Assembly: GCF_004168365.1 (NCBI RefSeq)
Contig: NZ_CP035704.1
Coordinates: 2,542,001 to 2,606,000 of the forward strand
Direction of reading: 5' to 3'
Origin: Pseudolysobacter antarcticus
GTDB lineage: Bacteria > Pseudomonadota > Gammaproteobacteria > Xanthomonadales > Rhodanobacteraceae
DNA: 64,000 nt
A program made the translations under genes and the position numbers. The notes beneath the pieces were generated by a model. That model saw only the letters and a program-made list of their open reading frames with translations. It was not told where the DNA came from and did not search any database. This document shows, piece by piece, positions 36,319 through 45,672 of this stretch (positions are counted from its first letter, which is position 1; every line of letters begins with the position of its first letter).

Positions 36319-36432
36319 AGAAGTCTCCCCAGACAAGTCGATGGCACTGTAGCTGGCAAGTCTGTCCCCCGACAATCCCTTGCCCGCGATGATTTTTAAA
36401 ACCTCGAATTTTTCCGCATCAAATAGCGATGC

Positions 36433-37290
36433 TCAGATATCGCTATCCGCTTCCTCACGACCACGTTGGCGGATGATCGCCTCTTCGCGTGCATCTTCGA
36501 TCGCCGCCATGATGCCATCGACATCAGCCGGTGTTTCGTCGGCGACAAAGATGCCGCTGAGTTCAGTATCTGGTCGCAATTCGCCTTGCTCGAACAACGC
36601 CCACATTTCTTCGGCGTAGTGCGTATCTGCCAGTTCAGGTACAAAACGCGCGAGCGTGGCGCTGATATTGTTGACGTCCCGCTGCAGCATCGCACGAGCG
36701 GCGTTGTTGCCGGCGGCATTGATCACCTGCGGAAAATCGATGATGACCGGGCCATCGGCGGAAACCAGCACGTTGTATTCCGACAAATCGCCGTGGATCA
36801 GGCCGCTGCACAGCATCAGCACGATCTGGCGGATCAGAAAGGTGTGGAAATCGCGCGCCTGCTCGGGTGTGAGTTCGACATCACCAAGCCACGGCGCGGA
36901 ACGGCCTTCGACATCGGTGACCAGCTCCATCACCAGCACACCGTTGTAATAACCGTGCGGCTGCGGCACGCGCACGCCAGCGGAGCGGAGCTGATACAGC
37001 GCATCGACCTCGGCATTTTTCCAGGCGATTTCCTGCTCCTTGCGGCCAAACTTGGTGGCCTTGCCCATCGCGCGTGCCTGACGACTGCCACGCACTTTGC
37101 GGCCTTCCTGATATTGCACGCGCGCCTGGAAACTGCGCTGCGCCATATCCTTGTAGACCTTGGCGCAACGGATGTCGTCGCCAGAGCGCACCACGTAGAC
37201 CGACGCTTCCTTGCCACTCTTGAGCGGACGCATCACTTCATCGATCACGCCATCGTCGATCAGAGCCTGTAAATCCTTCGGTGCTTTCAT
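36433..37290 (-). CDS. RIO-type serine/threonine protein kinase
   Basis: 285 residues. RIO kinase features: GKEASVYVV (flexible glycine-like loop region), CAKVYK (ATP-binding Lys), SGLIHGDLSEYNVLVS (catalytic Asp, Asn) and PVIIDFPQVI (metal-binding Asp in place of DFG). It matches the bacterial RIO1-like kinases described in Pseudomonas. Substrates are unknown; archaeal and eukaryotic RIO proteins act in small-subunit ribosome maturation. Monocistronic between the RDD operon and a terminator. Confidence 0.92.
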   Translation of the reverse strand: MKAPKDLQALIDDGVIDEVMRPLKSGKEASVYVVRSGDDIRCAKVYKDMAQRSFQARVQYQEGRKVRGSRQARAMGKATKFGRKEQEIAWKNAEVDALYQLRSAGVRVPQPHGYYNGVLVMELVTDVEGRSAPWLGDVELTPEQARDFHTFLIRQIVLMLCSGLIHGDLSEYNVLVSADGPVIIDFPQVINAAGNNAARAMLQRDVNNISATLARFVPELADTHYAEEMWALFEQGELRPDTELSGIFVADETPADVDGIMAAIEDAREEAIIRQRGREEADSDI

Positions 37291-37376
37291 GGTTCCTTTG
37301 GTTTCTCTGGCGACACGCTAAGACGAACATTATCGACTATTTGCCTGCATCTTCCCTGCTGCGCAAAAATCGGCAC

Positions 37377-37423
37377 AAAAAAGAGCCGGAACATCGCTGC
37401 TTGTGGCAGAGATGTTCCGGCTC
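37377..37423 (-). terminator. Rho-independent terminator
   Basis: GAGCCGGAACATC (37383-37395) pairs exactly with GATGTTCCGGCTC (37411-37423); on the minus strand the hairpin is followed by TTTTTT (37382-37377). It sits 75 bases after the minus-strand secreted-protein gene at 37498 and should end the subtilase/secreted-protein transcript. Confidence 0.92.
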
Positions 37424-37497
37424 GGATCAAGCGCTGACTTCTCGCGAAATCAGCATGTCACACTGTTTTTTCTACCGCAAGAATCGATCGCGTCGAA

Positions 37498-38253
37498 TCA
37501 GTGCGGACAAGGCACGCCACCTTCGAAATCGTCGTGAAAAATCACGTCGCCAAGGGTTTCGTACTGTACCGAGTCGATCCACCAGCCGGAGTGCGTGGCA
37601 AAACCGCGTCCACCACCGAGCGTTCCAAGGCGCCAGCGGAACTGCACCGTACCAGCAAGCGCCGAAGGCGGAACAACGACGGTGGTCGCGCCAAAACCAC
37701 TGGAATCACCGCCCCATACCGCGCGCGTATACGGCGTGGTCTGGGCGATCGGGCTGCGGAAGTTTGGATCGAGCGCGACGTTGTAACCACCGGCCGAGAA
37801 CGAACCGCCCGCATCCACCACATCGACATACGCACCGCCGTTGATCGCGACTTCCAATACGGCGCCGTTATTTGCACCGTTGTATTGAGCACTGGCGTCC
37901 GCAGTCCACAACGTATAGCTGTGCACGAAGGTCAGCGACGGCGAACCGACGGCGCCCACCGCATATACCGGTGAATACAAACTCGCATCGGCGTAGTCGT
38001 TATAGTCATCAAACCATACCGCGTTCGTTCCGCTGTCCGCATAACCGACCGCGCGCGTTCCGGCTGGTGCATTGGTGCCGGTCGTTGTTATTACGCTCGA
38101 TGTCCAGCCCGTGGGTAATGCCGGTGCAGCGGCGGAATCGAAATTCTCCGTCAGACACGCCGGACTGGCATTGGCGAACAACGGCAAACCCAGCGCAATC
38201 ACCAGCGCTGTGCGGGCTAGTGGTAACCATCGCAATTGTTTTGCGGAACTCAT
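37498..38253 (-). CDS. Secreted beta-sandwich protein with C-terminal IFxDxF tail
   Basis: 251 residues from ATG 38253. Signal peptide LPLARTALVIALGLPLFANASPA, then ACLTENFDSAAAPALPTGWTSS, the opening of adhesion/jelly-roll domains found at the end of secreted proteases. The body is beta-rich with YSPVYAVGAVGSPSLTFVHS and HSGWWIDSVQYE. The last residues GDVIFHDDFEGGVPCPH match the tail of three other secreted proteins in this window. It follows the frameshifted subtilase by 89 bases and precedes a strong terminator, so the two are probably one transcription unit; it may be a partner or substrate-binding protein. Confidence 0.72.
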   Translation of the reverse strand: MSSAKQLRWLPLARTALVIALGLPLFANASPACLTENFDSAAAPALPTGWTSSVITTTGTNAPAGTRAVGYADSGTNAVWFDDYNDYADASLYSPVYAVGAVGSPSLTFVHSYTLWTADASAQYNGANNGAVLEVAINGGAYVDVVDAGGSFSAGGYNVALDPNFRSPIAQTTPYTRAVWGGDSSGFGATTVVVPPSALAGTVQFRWRLGTLGGGRGFATHSGWWIDSVQYETLGDVIFHDDFEGGVPCPH

Positions 38254-38342
38254 ACCTGTATCCCTGCGTTGAATGGGTGCAATCGATGATCCGTTGTGAT
38301 CACCGTTCCGAGCCGCCTGATTTTTCGATAGTGTGCTCATGG

Positions 38343-41300
38343 TTATTGCACCGTCTGCGAGACGGCGGTCTCCGCGTTGATGAATCCGTAGCCATCCAGC
38401 GGCGAGAATCCTGCACCGATATGGTTCTTGATGGTGCCACTGAACGTGCCGCCATCCGACGTAGTGCCCGAATAGGCCATACCGTCATTGACCACAGTAC
38501 CTTCGGGAATCAGCACACCGCCACCGAACAGGTCAGCCCAGTAGTCGGCTTTCGCAGCACCGCTCGAACCCTTCAGCTCAAGGCGATTCACCGTGTATTT
38601 CAACACTTTGCCGGTGGTGAAAGTCCCGCCCGAGAACGTCAGCGTCATCGTGAACAATTGCGATGAGCTGCCACCGACATTAGTGAAGGTAGCCAAGGCG
38701 TTCGCAGCCAAGACGGTGGATGCCGTGCTGACCACATACGAACCAGCAGCATTCGAAAACACCAAACCTGGTGTGGACGTCGCGTTATATGTGCCAGCCG
38801 CTCCGACAAAAGTAAACGCATTGACACCATCGCTCACATTACCCGCGGTTGCGGCAGTGCCACCTGGATTAAACACCAGACTGGTAATGCTGCTGCCGCT
38901 GGCGCCGCCGGTGTAGGTCACGTTGAACGCGTTCGTATCCTTGCTACCCGAGCCAGCATTGCTCTGGTTGTCGCTGTTGATATCGATCGCTATCGTGCCA
39001 CCCGTGGTGCTGCGCGCAACCCCCGAAGCATGCGACGGATCCAGATCATGCGGATACGTGCTGCGTTTGAGCAGGTTGGTCATCTGCGCTGGCGTCATGC
39101 TGTGATGTCCGCCATGTGCCTGCAGCACCAGCGCGGCAATGGCAGCAGCGTGTGGCCCGGCGGCGCTGGTACCCGAGAACGGATTGAAACCACTCACCGC
39201 ATTCGCCGCACCATCAGCCGCAGCTAATGTCGGCTGCTGGCGAATTTCCGGCGTCGGCAAACGGTTGCTGTTGACATCGAAGTAAATGCGCGCAGGACCA
39301 GGTGAGGTGTATGGCTCCGGCAGGCTCGGACGCAGCACGCTGTAAGCGGCCATGCCGTTAGCGCCGGCAGCGGTCGGATGTCCGCCCGTCGTGGTCGAGT
39401 TATAGGAGAAATATTCTGCCGGCCCGAGGCCAGCGAGGCCATCACCAGGCAACTGGTAGCGGATACGTGTCGGCCCCTGCCCCAAAGGTACGTTGGAACG
39501 CGCGATCACGTACTGCAACTGCGAACCACCCGAACGCAAGGTCGTACCGAGCTGGATCGGCTCGTTGGTAGCAAAGTTGTTCGCGGTTAACGAACTGCCA
39601 GGCACGTAAACACCCGTAGATGTGAACGCGAGCAGGTTGATATTGGTGGAGAGTGTCGCGCCGGTAAAACCGTTGGTCGTGGACAGTTTGATGGTGAACG
39701 CACCGACGGTCGTGCTAAAGCGACCGATTACGATCTTGTAACCGCTACCGGCCACGGGTGCATAAAAACGTATTTGCTCGTCGACGGTGTTGTCCTGTGA
39801 GAAAACGGTGTTGCCACTCGGATCAAGCAAAGTGACGGTTACGTCAACGCCGCTACCCGCTACCGCATTTCCGTCGAGCTGATACAGCGTGGTGGTATCG
39901 AGCGCTACGGGCACTGGAAACGTTACCGTCGTCGTCGTGCTGGTGATGGTGCCGGAATCCGCGTACAGCGGCGGCGTCACAAGCACGGCGGTCGAATTCT
40001 GATCGTAGGGATCATCCCATTGCATGACCGTCGCAGGCTCGTTGGCGTTGCTGGCGATGTTCACCAGTTGCGCCACGTCCTGCTGGCCGATCACCGGATT
40101 AAAGTTGTGAAAGCCGCCAGCGTAGAGATTGTTGGCACGCTGGTCAGGTCGATATTGGTACCGGCTAGTGCCGTATTGCCAGCAGCCGCAGTCAGGCCAG
40201 TACCATTGGCGACCCAACGCAGATCCGACTCGTAACTGTTGATATCGACATCGTTGCCCGCCGACGAATAATACGAAACTCCATGTGCCGCAGCATCATT
40301 TACGCCTTGGGCGATAATGCCGTCTTGGAAAAACGGTTCATCGAAATAACCCACGTCATCGCAGATGGTATCGGCTGCAAACGTCTGGCCGGGATAGGTG
40401 AATGTCGGAATTCCCGCCAACGCTCGGATGTTGTTGGCAAAGCCGACTTCGCCGTAATCGGCGGAGGCAAAGGCAAGTTTTGCTTTCGGTGCCATCTTGT
40501 AGCCGATTTGCACCATCGCCTGACCTTCGTCAGTACCGCCGCTGGTTAAATCCTGCAGTACCACTACAGGCGTGGTGTTGACTGGATTGCCCGCGGCGCC
40601 CGGCAAGTTGAAGTTCGTCACGCCGGTAGGCGCCGTACTTTTGTTGTTGTAACTATCGGACAGGAAACCGATGCTCATACCCTGCCCCTCATAGTCGACA
40701 GGCGCGAGAGGGTTGTAGTACTGGTTGATTTGATCGATACGATGCTGGGTTACGCCCTGATCGTATACCGTACCCAACCGCACGATCGCCTCACCATTGG
40801 TCGCGCCACCACTGGGCTGCGGCGCACTTTCGGTGCTGGCAGCGGCTGGTAGATGTTTGGTTCTGAGGAAAGGCTTGAGTTCCAGAATCACCGAGCGCAC
40901 GCCGGCAACATTCGCCAATGCCGGTACATCATCGATGGAAACGAACGCATTCAATACGCCGACCTTGCGATACTTCTCATCTTTAGCTAGCACGTTCAAC
41001 GACGGAATAGTCGATTGCAGATTGGCAACCAATGCCGTCATTGCCTTTGAACCGTCAAGATTGACGCGTACAAGGTAGGTATTGGGATTGTTGACATCGA
41101 CGATGGCCAATGCGGCCATGGTCTGTGCTTGCTCGGTAGAAAAACCTCTGCCCTGCGCGTCGTGGTAAAGCGCGTTGGCGGGTTTGGCCTTGACCGCAAT
41201 ATTGCTGGCGACCAGTTTGTCGAGACTGTTGCCAAGGTTAGCCGGAACTTGTACTGCGTATGCTACGTTACTGGATAACCCGATAAATAATAAAGCCGAA

Positions 41301-41365
41301 ATCGCTGCCGAAAGCGCATGCGTACGGCATTTTAGGCCCGAAGCCTGAAATGACGGAAAAAGCAT
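38343..41365 (-). pseudogene. Secreted subtilisin-like (S8) serine peptidase, split by a frameshift
   Basis: The N-terminal part (41365 to about 40130) has signal peptide SAAISALLFIGLSSNVAYA, a propeptide, Asp motif MSIGFLSDSYN and oxyanion-type SAGNDVD. The C-terminal part (about 40140 to 38343) has nucleophile FSGTSAAGPHAAAIAALVLQ, pre-peptidase C-like and C-terminal beta domains. A one-base loss near 40131-40137 (after DLTSV, before NNLYAGGFHNF) separates them; restored length is about 1,007 residues. Where S8 enzymes have HGT, this protein reads TDEGQAM, so Glu may replace the catalytic His. The first part ends after TTLIR at a stop at 40091. Start 41365 follows AGGGATC. Confidence 0.82.
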
Positions 41366-41774
41366 ATTAAGATCCCTGAAACGGTAGGTGATTGCCAAGA
41401 TTGTCACGCATGGATGCGATTTCTGGCACCCATGCACCACAACCGCATATGGTCGACGGGGCCTCATGCCACGCGCATCGACCACTTGATGCTAGCCGAT
41501 AAGAACAGATTTCGCGACCGCTGGAATCACCCGTATTGTGTACTGCAATTCCGCCCTACGGTGTATTTTAATAATTAAAAATATTTAATATTAATCTCCG
41601 TGATACGCGGTTTACGCGCGTGCAGAAGCCAGACAGGCCATCGTAAACATGGACATATGCCGGGTCGCTTCGGAAACAATTGCCGCCTGATTGGTAACGC
41701 GCAAGAGCGGAGGTGAACCGAAGTCGTCGGCTCAAGCCGAGGCAACGTATGTAAATAGTTGTGAGCGCGATTCA
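41366..41774. other. 409-base intergenic region with a 32-base pure A/T run
   Basis: Between the subtilase start and the threonine-synthase-like stop, both on the minus strand. Bases 41564-41595 contain no G or C, unusual in this GC-rich window and a good candidate UP-element or silencer-protein site for the subtilase promoter. TCGGCTCAAGCCGA (41730-41743) is a small hairpin just downstream of the upstream gene. No open frame of note and no RNA gene seen. Confidence 0.5.
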
Positions 41775-43025
41775 CTACAACAAGGTGCGTAGCGCCGGTA
41801 GATATTTCTCCGACGATCCCGTGTTGACCACAACTACACGTTCGCCGCGTTTCAGCAATCCGCGATCAAGCAACTGCGGCAACGCCGCCAGACACGCCGC
41901 ACCCTCCGGACTGATCCACCAGCGTGTATCGCGCCAGACTCTGCTCAGCTCCGCGGCGGTATCGGCTTCACTCACCGCCACCGCTGCGCCGCCGCTGGCG
42001 CGAATGATTTCGAGCACACGAAAATGGCCGACACCGCCCGGCACATTCAAGCCGCTGGAAATTGTCTGACCCGCGGTGACGACGGTGGTATCTGCTGCGC
42101 CGGATTCAAACGCATTCACTAGCGGCGGCGTGGCCTCGCTTTGCACGCACAACATGCGCGGACGACGTGAATCGATCAGACCCAGCGCCTGCAATTCATC
42201 CCACGCCTTCCACATGCCGAGCACACCGGTGCCGCCGCCAGTCGGATAAATCACCGCATCCGGCAACGACCATTTGCTCTCGCCGTGCGCAGGCTCGGCC
42301 AGCTCCAGACCCAGCGATTTTTTTCCTTCGATGCGCCAGCCGGGTTCCTGGAATGTGGCCACCGAAAAATAGCCCTGCGGAATATATTTCTGCTTGAGCA
42401 AGGCGCCAGCTTCGCGAATCGTTGGCCCGACCAATTCGAGTTTGACCCGCTCCGGAAAACGCTGCGCGGCCGCGGCGACGTTGCCAAGAATCGGCATCGG
42501 CGTGTCATCCGGCATCGCCACGACGATGTTCAAATCACAAGCCAGCGCATAACGTGTAAGCGAATCACCAGCGTTGCCCTGCGTTGGCACGGCGAGATGA
42601 GTAAGCCCGAGGCGTCGCGCCTGCGCCACCACCATCGCCATGCCCCGATCCTTGAAGCTCTGGGTCGGATTGGCGCCGTAACCTGGATGCGCCTTGCCCT
42701 CTTCTTTCACCTGCAACACGATTCCGGCAGCGCTCGCTAGTGGATGCTGGCGATAATCCAGCAACGGCGTGTTGCCCTCGCCCAGCGCCACGATGTGTTG
42801 CGCATCTGCGGGATCGTTGATATCCATCGCCATCAGCCCGCCGAAACGCCACATGTCACGACGCGAGCGGTCGTACCAGCGCGTATACGGTTGCTCGGCG
42901 GCGAGACGCTCCAGATCGAGCAGCATCTCGACTGGCCGGCCATCGACTGGATCGAGATTCATCGGCAGGTCGGCGGAATACTCGACACCCGAGGCCAGGC
43001 CACGCAAACAACGCACATACGACAT
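41775..43025 (-). CDS. Threonine synthase-like PLP enzyme
   Basis: 416 residues of fold-type II. PLP Lys lies in TQSFKDRGMAMVV; PTQGNAGDSLTRYAL binds the cofactor phosphate side, and YPTGGGTGVLGMWKA is the glycine-rich phosphate loop. The N-terminus (YVRCLRGLASGVEYSAD, LLDLERLAAEQPYTRWYDRS) matches the long proteobacterial/archaeal type of threonine synthase, which converts O-phosphohomoserine to threonine and phosphate. The enzyme could be a second copy, as no thrA/thrB neighbours are seen. Divergent from the RluF-like gene at 43205. Confidence 0.83.
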   Translation of the reverse strand: MSYVRCLRGLASGVEYSADLPMNLDPVDGRPVEMLLDLERLAAEQPYTRWYDRSRRDMWRFGGLMAMDINDPADAQHIVALGEGNTPLLDYRQHPLASAAGIVLQVKEEGKAHPGYGANPTQSFKDRGMAMVVAQARRLGLTHLAVPTQGNAGDSLTRYALACDLNIVVAMPDDTPMPILGNVAAAAQRFPERVKLELVGPTIREAGALLKQKYIPQGYFSVATFQEPGWRIEGKKSLGLELAEPAHGESKWSLPDAVIYPTGGGTGVLGMWKAWDELQALGLIDSRRPRMLCVQSEATPPLVNAFESGAADTTVVTAGQTISSGLNVPGGVGHFRVLEIIRASGGAAVAVSEADTAAELSRVWRDTRWWISPEGAACLAALPQLLDRGLLKRGERVVVVNTGSSEKYLPALRTLL

Positions 43026-43204
43026 GGGGAAATCATCCGAGCGGAAAACAGCGAGAGTGCCCGATGTCCGGTTGCGGATAAAGTGCCGTGGGTAATCGGT
43101 CGCTGGATAAATTCGCGATGTGACTTTTTGCGCAAATCAAACTCACCCGGCACGCGGTTGACGCAGCAATTACAATAGTCACCCTGATTCGAATCTTGTC
43201 CGCC

Positions 43205-43939
43205 ATGACTTTGCCACCGACTGAACCTATGCGTCTCGCCAAACGTGTTGCCGAACTCGTGGATTGCTCCCGCCGTGACGCCGAGCAATACATTGAAGGC
43301 GGCTGGGTCACGGTCGATGGCGAAGTGGTAGAGGAGCCGCAATTCAAGGTGCTCGCGCAAGAGGTGTTGCTGTTGCCCAATGCGCATCTCGCAGTGGCGG
43401 AACCGGCCACGATCCTGCTGCACAAACCGCTCGGTTACGATGCAGATGAGGGTAATAATCCGGCGCTGGCGCTGATCACACCGGCATCGCGTTATGCCGA
43501 TGATCGCTCCGGCATGCGCAGCCTGAAACGCCACTTCAACCGACTCACCGCAATCCTGCCGCTGGAAGCCGATGCGAGCGGACTGATCGTGTTCACGCAA
43601 GACTGGCGCATCACTCGCAAGCTCAGCGAAGACGCCGATCGCATCGAGCAGGAATACATCGTCGAAGTGAGCGGCGAACTCGGCCCGTACGGACTAAAAC
43701 GCCTCAGCCACGGCCTGAGTTTCAATGGCCGCCCGCTGCCGCCGATCAAGGTCAGTTGGCAGAACGAAGTGCGGCTGCGCTTTGCGCTCAAGGGCGTGCA
43801 GCCCGGACAGATCCGGCATATGTGCGCCGCGGTCGAACTCGATGTGGTCGCGATCAAGCGCATTCGCATCGGCAGCATTTCGCTCGGCAAAATGCCGCCG
43901 GGCGAGTGGCGTTATCTGCCGAACTACGAAAAATTCTAA
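43205..43939 (+). CDS. RluF/RsuA-family pseudouridine synthase-like protein with altered active-site motif
   Basis: 244 residues. N-terminal S4 domain (MRLAKRVAELVDCSRRDAEQYIEGGWVTVDG) and a catalytic-domain fold with LLHKPLGYDADEG and KGVQPGQIRHMCAAVELDV. The motif expected as GRLDxxxxGL reads LPLEADASGLIVF, so the catalytic Asp is replaced by Glu. It may be an RNA-binding protein or an atypical synthase; I recall similar proteins in Xanthomonas relatives sharing PLPPIKVSWQNE. ATG 43205 is used; 43229 is equally plausible. The frame continues open for 82 codons after the stop (see findings). Confidence 0.78.
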   Translation: MTLPPTEPMRLAKRVAELVDCSRRDAEQYIEGGWVTVDGEVVEEPQFKVLAQEVLLLPNAHLAVAEPATILLHKPLGYDADEGNNPALALITPASRYADDRSGMRSLKRHFNRLTAILPLEADASGLIVFTQDWRITRKLSEDADRIEQEYIVEVSGELGPYGLKRLSHGLSFNGRPLPPIKVSWQNEVRLRFALKGVQPGQIRHMCAAVELDVVAIKRIRIGSISLGKMPPGEWRYLPNYEKF

Positions 43940-44223
43940 GCGTTAACGCGTGCCGAACGGCATTCCTCGAATACCCGCGTAATCCGCATTGAACACCTTT
44001 CGCTACTTAGTGACGCCAATCCGCGCCTATTCGATGAGCAGGAGCTTCGTGTCAGTCGCAATTACCGCAAGCCGCTCGCAGAAAAATGCAACTATTTGGC
44101 AGTAAAGACGCGAGGAAAGTCTCATGAAGATTTCAACGATCCCGTGCGTAAACGCAGAAAGCCCGGCGATAAATCTGTCGGCACATAAGGCGCCGACAGA
44201 TTGTCGGGTGCGGATTTCCGCAG
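43940..44223 (+). other. Intergenic region with an 82-codon open frame directly after the RluF-like stop
   Basis: The frame of the RluF-like gene stays open from 43940 to a TAA at 44186-44188, without a usual start codon upstream. The translation is basic and polar (SRNYRKPLAEKCNYL, RKRRKPGDKSV), recalling the Lys/Arg-rich C-terminal extension of E. coli RluF. It may be a former extension cut off by a stop mutation, or chance. A hairpin at 44172-44202 overlaps its end. Confidence 0.3.
44172..44202 (-). terminator. Probable terminator of the first collagen-like gene
   Basis: AATCTGTCGGC (44172-44182) and GCCGACAGATT (44192-44202) form an 11-bp stem with a 9-base loop; on the minus strand the stem is followed by TAT and only a weak T run. 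It lies 21 bases beyond the minus-strand collagen-like stop. Confidence 0.6.
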
Positions 44224-45447
44224 TTATTCCGCAACGCTTACCGAGACCGCGTAGTTGCTGCTATTGATCAACGACAGTCCTGTTGACGCTTCGCTGATCT
44301 CGACAAATACCGCGTCTCCCGCGCTGAAGCTGACCGATGCGCCGACAAGGCCGCATGAAGACAGTTGACCGACAGCTACGATACCGGTGAGCGGAGGAGC
44401 AGCGATGCAGCTGAATCCTGGAATTGCAGATCCTGTCGTCGAACCGGCAGGCACCTTAAACAACCTCACTGTGGGCGAGACGGTCGTGCCAATGAGGCTT
44501 TGTGCATTAAGGTTCACCAACGTCAGTTGCAATGTTGTCAGGGTGATTGCCTTCGGCAGCACTTGCATGGATCCCCATGATGTGGGGTTCGAGTATGTGC
44601 TCGCAGATGTCACCGTGGGTGCCGTTCCAATAGCGCCCGACAATGGAAGGATAGCCACATTTCCTGCCGATCCACCCAACACGGTATTAATCGCTGCGCT
44701 TGTTGAACTCGACAAGAATACCGCGCCAGAACCTGCGACACCGGTAACGCCCGTAGACCCTATCGAGCCGGTGACGCCGGTCGGACCAAACGCCCCCGTG
44801 ACGCCCGTAGTACCCGTGGCGCCGGTAGCACCGGTAAATCCGATCGCGCCAATTAGCCCGGTTGCACCAATGGCACCGGTCACGCCCGCTACGCCCGTTG
44901 CTCCAATAGCGCCGAAGCCCGTAGCGCCAGTTGCGCCGGTAAAACCGTTTGCACCGGTAACGCCGGTTGCGCCGATATTGCCAGTGACGCCGGTCGCGCC
45001 GCTACCACTCACGCCAGTGGGTCCAGTCACACCGACCAGGCCCTGAACACCTGTTGCACCGGTCACGCCTGCTGCGCCGGTCATACCGAATCCCGTGGCG
45101 CCAGTTGCTCCGATAGCTCCAGCAACTCCCGTCGCACCCATCGCTCCGATCATGCCGGTGGCACCGGTGGGGCCTACCGAGGAGCCGGAAGCACAAGGGC
45201 CGAGCGTGCCAGTCGTGATATCGAAACAAAGCGCATTGGTCTGCGTCGCCAATGAGCCTAATGCGGGAATACTCGCCGCACCGTTGTAAACCCGCAGCCA
45301 GTCCGTGCTGTTGGACGAATCACGCACACTGAAGCCGCCACCGGTAGGCGCGGCCACAGTGACATCGGCAGCGTGAGCCACAGCGCCAGTGAGCGCTACG
45401 GAAATACAGACACACAACGAATTGATTGCCGGACTAGAAACGCGCAT
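44224..45447 (-). CDS. Secreted collagen-like protein 1, BclB-like head
   Basis: 407 residues. Signal peptide to AHA-AD (27), a shared N-terminal domain (28-89; [30 protein letters not shown]), about 50 Gly-X-Y triplets (92-241) mostly GAT, GVT and GIG, and a C-terminal head (242-407) beginning [17 protein letters not shown] that resembles the BclB exosporium head, ending [14 protein letters not shown]. Thr in the third position is a glycosylation site in Bacillus collagens (family knowledge). ATG 45447 follows GGGGAAGG. Probably a surface or extracellular trimer; homologous to the genes at 45673, 49802 and 50804. Confidence 0.85.
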   Translation of the reverse strand: MRVSSPAINSLCVCISVALTGAVAHAADVTVAAPTGGGFSVRDSSNSTDWLRVYNGAASIPALGSLATQTNALCFDITTGTLGPCASGSSVGPTGATGMIGAMGATGVAGAIGATGATGFGMTGAAGVTGATGVQGLVGVTGPTGVSGSGATGVTGNIGATGVTGANGFTGATGATGFGAIGATGVAGVTGAIGATGLIGAIGFTGATGATGTTGVTGAFGPTGVTGSIGSTGVTGVAGSGAVFLSSSTSAAINTVLGGSAGNVAILPLSGAIGTAPTVTSASTYSNPTSWGSMQVLPKAITLTTLQLTLVNLNAQSLIGTTVSPTVRLFKVPAGSTTGSAIPGFSCIAAPPLTGIVAVGQLSSCGLVGASVSFSAGDAVFVEISEASTGLSLINSSNYAVSVSVAE

Positions 45448-45672
45448 GACAGACCTTCCCCTGATTGAATCACCAAGAATATTGTGCGCCAGCCGCATAC
45501 TTCCGACAACGCCGTTTACATCATTTGTCCGCAAACATCACCTGATCTACCGCCGCAGCGCCACCGGGCCGCAGCGAATCAAGGCCATAAAATCCACACG
45601 AATCCGATCTATTTCAGAATAGTCGCGTATTGATCATCAAATTGATGACACCTGCATGCAAATAAAATTTCT

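Noticed and set aside
43990-44130. Cyclic-di-GMP riboswitch-like sequence before the collagen gene
   Set aside because: The needed conserved core (GCAAAGCC and paired P2/P3) is absent and the orientation does not precede a plus-strand gene.
44387-45046. Long plus-strand frame with Pro-rich APVAPV translation opposite collagen gene 1
   Set aside because: It is the antisense image of Gly-Ala-Thr codons; signal peptide, start site and family matches are on the minus strand.
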